A stretch of 64,000 nucleotides of DNA from Siderastrea siderea (lineage: Eukaryota > Cnidaria > Anthozoa > Scleractinia > Rhizangiidae), in the NCBI GenBank assembly GCA_964030785.1, contig OZ034972.1, forward strand, positions 18,203,683 through 18,267,682, read 5' to 3'. The notes beneath the pieces were generated by a model that had not been told where the DNA came from, searched no databases, and saw only the letters and a list, made by a program, of their open reading frames with translations. Each line of letters begins with the position of its first letter. Position 1 is the first letter of the stretch. Shown here piece after piece: positions 59,284 through 64,000 of this stretch. The translations under genes and the position numbers were made by a program.

Positions 59284-60310
59284 ATCAGTTGCTGAAAAGC
59301 CCAGAGGAAGCTTTTCATAAATATTAAACTTACAAATAACTTCACAACTTATAAATAGAAAATACTCACCAAAACTTAAGACCAAAAACTAAAAAACGCA
59401 TTAGTGAAAAGGAGTCTCTTTTGGCAAGTAAACCAGGAACAGCGTGGCCTTTACATTTCCAACAGGCCAAGATATCTCGTTATTTTCATTTATGCGTCCG
59501 GCAATATTCAGTAGGTGGCATTCGACGTACGAGTACTGATCAACGGTGAGAACAGTTGTGCGTCCACTTTACTGCTGCGAAAGCAACTTGATTCATTACG
59601 TTTTCCAGTACTTTAATAACGTGGAATAAACGCTGGCAGGCCATGGAAGATGCCGAATTAAGCATAAAAGAAAAAAAATTAATGAGTGTCAGAGCGCTCC
59701 ATCAATATTTTAGCCTGCAGCTAGTTAAACAGAATAGATAGAATATATTAGTATGCAAAGGCAACGTAATGGATGTTCCTGCCAAAGTTATTTTTTACAT
59801 TTTTGGTAATTCAAGTTATTTACGAGAAGAAACGTTAAAAACAATACGTTTCATTTTTCTTCTTTATATAATAAGCATTCAGTGTCGATAAAATAAAAGT
59901 TTCTCTAATAATCAGTTGCTAAAAAGGCTTGTGGGAGTGATTCATAAATATCAAACTTACAAAATAACTTAACGACTTACAACTACGAAATACTCAGAAA
60001 ACGTTGGATAACAACTGAAAACGCAAAGAAAAGGAACTGTCTTTTGGCAAGTAAGCCAGAGGACAACGTGCCTTTCATTTTCAACAGGCCGCAGGTAGCT
60101 CGTCAAATTGACCTCAGAGTCAATATCTAGAGCATCAACGGTAAGAAAACCTGTGCTCCACTGAAAAAACCTCCTGCGAAAACAACTTGGTTCGTTTCGT
60201 TTTGTACTTCTGAAAATTGAAATAAACACTAGCGGTTCATGAAAGATGTCAGAACGCTCAATGAATAGTTTGGCCTGTAGCTAGTTAAACAGAATTGATA
60301 GAATATATAT
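59284..60310. repeat. Diverged tandem duplication, about 620-bp period
   Basis: Copy 1 (59,284-59,760) and copy 2 (59,906-60,310) share aatcagttgctgaaaagcc-like starts, cttttggcaagtaa, caacaggcc, atcaacggt and the end agctagttaaacagaat. On the minus strand copy 1 can read VLTVDQYSYVECHLLNIAGR and copy 2 FLTVDALDIDSEVNLTSYLR in different frames. I cannot tell whether these were exons. Confidence 0.6.
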
Positions 60311-61101
60311 TTTCTAATTTCAGTAAAAGTTGAAGACAGGCTTGTGGATTTTCTAATTATTGTGTGTGGTGTTTCATTCCTTTTGCGATGGTTTTGCTGA
60401 TCAGCCTAACTGACGCTCACTGATAATTGGCGACCACTGGGTGGGAATAAGCTTAGGAATAAAATACAGTGATTAAATCATTTCCCAAAACACAATTACT
60501 AACTATTACTTGCCTGAAAACAATTTTGCCAAGATATATAGTCGCTGTGATGGTGAAAGTTAGAGGAAGACAATGTCATGGAGATCAGGTGTTCAAACTC
60601 GCTCGTTGCTACGCCCACTGTTTCGAGACTTCATGCATGCACGCCCACAAGGTAAGGCTACCGCATTGATATAAATAGCAACACACCGTGTTTCTTACTC
60701 TTCTTTCTCGGATTCTTATTTATTTATTCATTATGTTTATTTACTTTTTCGTTCTATCGGTTTGGTTAGACTCACGCCACTTCATGAACAAGTCTCCAAG
60801 CTATACATTGACCAGCAGATTATTTCTTAAAATTCAGATTGATCTAACAAGCTTAACGCTGTTGATATCCAGGTTTGCTTGGTTTTTCTGAAACTGGCTT
60901 AAAATGGATCATTCGTTAAGTTACTTTTTGGTAAAGCATCCTCTGTAATCTACATGCTTTTTAAACTGGTTAATCTGTCAGTATGCTCTCTCTATTAGTG
61001 GTTTTATTCGTGGGCAAGAGAGACTGGCTGGACTGGGACCGACGCAGGAAGATGGCGGACGCGTCTCTTAAAGCTTCGTCTTTCTCCGAGTAAATTTCAA
61101 A

Positions 61102-61485
61102 ATGTCTGCAAAGGCAGATAACGTCCACAACCAACAAAACTCCGGCGAACTCAAAGAAAGTGCAAGAGAAGGTCGAAGAAGAAAGAGAATTCGAGAGCAA
61201 GGCTCTCAGACAGATGACGAAGCGTTTGACGATCATGAAGAACACGACCATGGCTGCACTTTGTGCAGTAGAACACTAAATGATATCCAAGAAAAGCTGG
61301 ATAAAGTGCTGTCCTTTCTACCAGAAATTCAAATCTTAAAGACAGGAGTATCTGAGCTTGAGAAGGAAAAGGACGCCCTCAGAGAAAGCCTTGAATTGAC
61401 ACAAGCGGAGCTACACGAACTAAAGAACAACACCACGTCGACCGCGGCCATGCTTACGTCCACAACCAAAAACTGGCCAAGCTAG
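61102..61485 (+). pseudogene. LINE ORF1, N-terminal coiled-coil part
   Basis: Starts MSAKADNVHNQQNSGELKES. It has a basic segment (REGRRRKRIREQ), a CTLC pair, then a heptad-rich coiled coil (LNDIQEKLDKVLSFLPEIQI, and VSELEKEKDALRESLELTQA). This is the N-terminal half expected of an L1-type ORF1 RNA-binding protein, which trimerises through its coiled coil. Confidence 0.7.
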
Positions 61486-61516
61486 ATGAACTCGAACGTC
61501 TAGTAATTAGGCAAGA

Positions 61517-61735
61517 ATGTTTCAACAGGAGAAACAACATAACATTTTTTGGCAAAAAGACGATGGATACGAATCACCCGAAGAGACTGAAAGAACTCTA
61601 GGAAAGTTCCATCAGAAAGTAATGAAAATACCGAAGGAAGACCTGGAGGAAATCTACTTCGAGAGAGTTCACAGTATTCCAACCCGACCAAGCGAAGAAC
61701 AGAATCGACACCCGAGGCCAATCATAGCTAAGTAG
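61517..61735 (+). pseudogene. LINE ORF1, RRM part
   Basis: After a frameshift the ORF1 RRM-like region follows: NIFWQKDDGYESPEETERTL, DLEEIYFERVHSIPTRPSEE and QNRHPRPIIAK. The pattern R-x-HRIP..RPIIAK is typical of L1 ORF1 (Transposase_22 family). It continues after the foldback insertion at about 61,905 as VDEIRKKLYPVLKNAKKEKK. Confidence 0.75.
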
Positions 61736-61742
61736 ACGAGAT

Positions 61743-61896
61743 TTGTCCAATACTCCGACAAATTTATGCATGGAATTGTATTGTATTCACTTCACATAAC
61801 AATACTGTACAAAAGCATAACAATAAAGAATGAAGCAAAACAATAAGAAATTTAACAATGCTATGCATAAATTTGTCGGAGTATTGGACAAGTATG
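61743..61896. mobile_element. Foldback insertion in the LINE with 13-bp duplication
   Basis: gtccaatactccgacaaatt at 61,745 is inverted at 61,868-61,889. On both sides stands aagtagacgagat (61,730-61,742 and 61,897-61,909), a perfect 13-bp direct repeat. The insertion splits the LINE ORF1 exactly between RPIIAK and VDEIRKK, so it is younger than the LINE. Confidence 0.8.
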
Positions 61897-62369
61897 AAGT
61901 AGACGAGATCAGAAAGAAGCTCTACCCCGTATTAAAGAATGCAAAGAAGGAAAAGAAGGTGGCTTTTTTAATGTAGAGAAATTAATCATCGAAAATGCTG
62001 TTTTATCACGGGCCTGAAACCAGAAACTTTCCGCTGTATGGTCGAATTATGGACAATAGTAAAATTATAAATTTACTGCCTTTGCTGAACATTAAGGAGT
62101 ACCTACGTGCGTCTCAGACAAGATATTCCGCCTTGTATGGTACAGGTATTTGTGTCTTGTAATGTGTGTTATACTTAAATATACCTGTTCGTTTGTGTGT
62201 GGGTACCCGTGTCTTGTAGATCGTATTTTTTGTTCAATAATGTTTTATAAATTACTGCAATACAGCTGTATTTTCGTCTTGGCTCTGCGTATCTGCGCAT
62301 TCATCACCGCAGTAAAATCTGTAAACTGGATATTTTCCCTATTTATAACAATACGCTACACAGCATATG

Positions 62370-63145
62370 GAACTTAACTTTTTGACTCTAAATGTTAGAG
62401 GGTTAAACAAAAGCGCTAAGCGACGCCAAGGTTGCATCAACAAAAATCCGATGTAATTTTTTTTTTACAAGAAACGTATTCATCCACACAGACTATCAAA
62501 ACGTGGGAAGCAGAATGGGGTGGTAAAATAATTAGAAGTCACGGTTCTAAGCACAGTCGAAGAGTCAGTGATTCTGTTTAAACCAAAAGAAATGGCAAGT
62601 GATAAGAAGGTGAGCAATTGTTTTCTTGAATATTTATTCACCTAATGATCAGGTTCAACAAGTACAATTCCTTACGGGCTTCTCGAATTCCGTTCTAAAT
62701 AAGTATGCAAATGAACGAGTGGTACTAGGTGGAGATTTTAATTGCGCGATAAATGAAATAGATAAGCACGGAGGACGACGGATCGAACACAAAAAAGCGG
62801 TTATTCGAGAAATAAACACTTAAGCGAATATTCACTATCTTGTTGACGTGTGGAGGTGTAAAAATCTTAATAAGCAAGGATTCACGTGGAACAATTCATC
62901 GATAAAATACTCTGTAGGTTAGATTACTTTTTTATATCAAAAGACATGCAGTCCGCTATCACTAAGGTTAGAGTCTTACCAAACATTTTGTCAAATCATT
63001 CTGCACTAACTCTATCACTGTCCTCCCAAAATAATGGAACAAAGCGTGGCCCTGGATTTTGGAAATTCAATAACTCTTTGTTAACAGACAAAGATTACGT
63101 TGAGACGATATCTAAACAAATACCCGAGTTTTTCTCAAAATAACA
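62370..63145 (+). pseudogene. LINE ORF2, APE-type endonuclease part
   Basis: In several frames one reads LNFLTLNVRGLN, then FLQETYSS, then VVLGGDFNCAINEIDKHGG, then RLDYFFISKDMQ, then NHSALTLSL. These are the endonuclease/exonuclease/phosphatase motifs in order (N, E in QET, GDFN, RLDY, final H in NHS). The frame closes after FWKFNNSLL..IPEFFSK, before the reverse transcriptase. Frameshifts make it inactive. Confidence 0.8.
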
Positions 63146-63522
63146 CCAGCTCACCGAGAAAGGATTGTTTTGAGAAATGATCAAGATGGAAATTAGAGCG
63201 TTAACAATACCTTAATCTCGTTCCCAGATCTCGCGGGTGGGCGAGGCCGAAGGCGAGATCTCGTCAAATCTGATTTGTACCACGTGATTGCCTGTCAGGA
63301 AGGTGGCAGGCAAGTCAATTGCGCATGCCCGAGACAATTCTAAGAAAATAGCAATCAAATGAATAACCAACGCTTAACCAAATGAATAACGAATGCTTAT
63401 TTAACCAATCTCGTCTTTCCTGGAATGATATCTAGCAAAGTATTTTACTAAAGAATAAAGCAGAGGGCAATCATCAAAGCTCAGTTCGGGTAAATAATAT
63501 TTTATTTGATTAAGTGTTTATT

Positions 63523-64000
63523 CATTCTCGTCCCCAGAGCTACGCGGCTTTTTCAAATTACGTCTCTTGCAGCTCTGGTAACGGCCAAAAATTTATTTTT
63601 TTTGATTGGCCTATTCAAACTGTATGCGTAATAACGTTAAAATTTTACGGCCTTTACGCATAACGTTTTATTTCCGGTTGAATTAATCAGGGCATTAATT
63701 TTAAAATATATTGACTTCATCAATTTGCACGCAAAGAATGTGACTTAGGGCAGATTGAGCGACCAAATTTTGCTGTTTGGTTAAGCACGTAAGAATTCAA
63801 AGTGTTAGAGATTGTCGCTAAATGCCAGCGATTCTTTTCTCGCTACAGCATTTTCTACAAAACTACAGCTTGTCCATGAATAAACTTACATGTAACTGTC
63901 TCATCAACTTTTGTAATGACCTCTTGATGTCGATGTTTAAAAACTTGGGCGCCAAATGCTTCTGGAAATTTTCGATGGGGTGAAACGTAATACAATGTAG
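63523..64000. repeat. Inverted copy of the 52.2-53.7 kb element, runs off window
   Basis: cattctcgtccccagagcta at 63,524 and the following sequence match the right end of the 52,196-53,719 element read in reverse (53,719 down). Further on, the stretch to 64,000 matches the reverse of about 52,625-53,000 (for example catcgaaaattt and gcgccaa words). It is another copy of the same family. Confidence 0.8.

Larger units (their letters stand above)
61053..63211 (+). mobile_element. L1/Tx1-like LINE, frameshifted and 3'-truncated
   Basis: ORF1 and the endonuclease part of ORF2 are present but reverse transcriptase is absent. The element stops at about 63,211, where another repeat (ctcgttcccagatctcgcgg) begins. 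ORF1 is broken by frameshifts and by a foldback insertion. The lack of a poly-A tail fits truncation by later insertion or rearrangement. Confidence 0.8.

Noticed and set aside
60970..61251. Minus-strand frame over LINE ORF1
   Set aside because: It is antisense to a recognised ORF1 coding segment.

Overview
The window looks like nuclear DNA of an anthozoan cnidarian, most likely a stony coral or close relative. This is inference: it rests on an intron-rich gene with GT-AG splice sites, a mosaic of extracellular domains (MAM, C-type lectin, PA14, LDLa, F5/8C) typical of cnidarian secreted or surface proteins, AT-rich introns, and heavy loading with DNA transposons and MITEs. No species call is possible from sequence alone.

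Left half (1-34,103, minus strand): one large gene fills this region and runs off the left edge. I could place 28 coding exons, plus one doubtful one, whose splice phases join throughout. The reconstructed order is signal peptide (34,103-34,034), MAM-1, an unrecognised domain of about 125 residues, a C-type lectin domain, a fucolectin-like domain with its first half unresolved, PA14, a cysteine-rich linker, a degenerate MAM-2, three LDL-receptor class A repeats, a short cysteine-rich segment, MAM-3, MAM-4 and two F5/8C (discoidin) domains. About 1,645 codons lie in the window. Most modules are symmetric phase 1-1 units, and all four MAMs are split into three exons with phases 1/0/1, a clear sign of exon shuffling and module duplication. 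The product is probably a secreted or membrane-anchored recognition or adhesion protein; the C-terminus is outside the window.

Introns of this gene carry many mobile-element remains: a TIR element with subterminal minisatellites (3.7-5.1 kb), a solo LTR nested in a MITE (7.1-8.1 kb), a tRNA-derived SINE (8.8-9.0 kb), two foldback MITEs with 9-bp target duplications (11.8 and 31.2 kb), a 2.2-kb TIR element (12.3-14.6 kb), and others.

Centre (34.4-43.05 kb): a 16-bp minisatellite of more than 100 units is split by a giant, nearly palindromic 6.8-kb element with hAT-like ends and a 5-bp target duplication.

Right (43-64 kb): no complete host gene was found. It is transposon-rich: an hAT-type MITE with an 8-bp duplication, a 2.0-kb hAT-like element with transposase remnants and a 5-bp duplication, a 1.7-kb element flanked by TTAA, several MITEs, a (CATA)n/(CGTA)n microsatellite, an interspersed repeat present in several inverted copies, and a frameshifted L1/Tx1-like LINE with ORF1 and endonuclease remnants. 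One possible first exon with a signal peptide lies at 56.36-56.61 kb on the plus strand.
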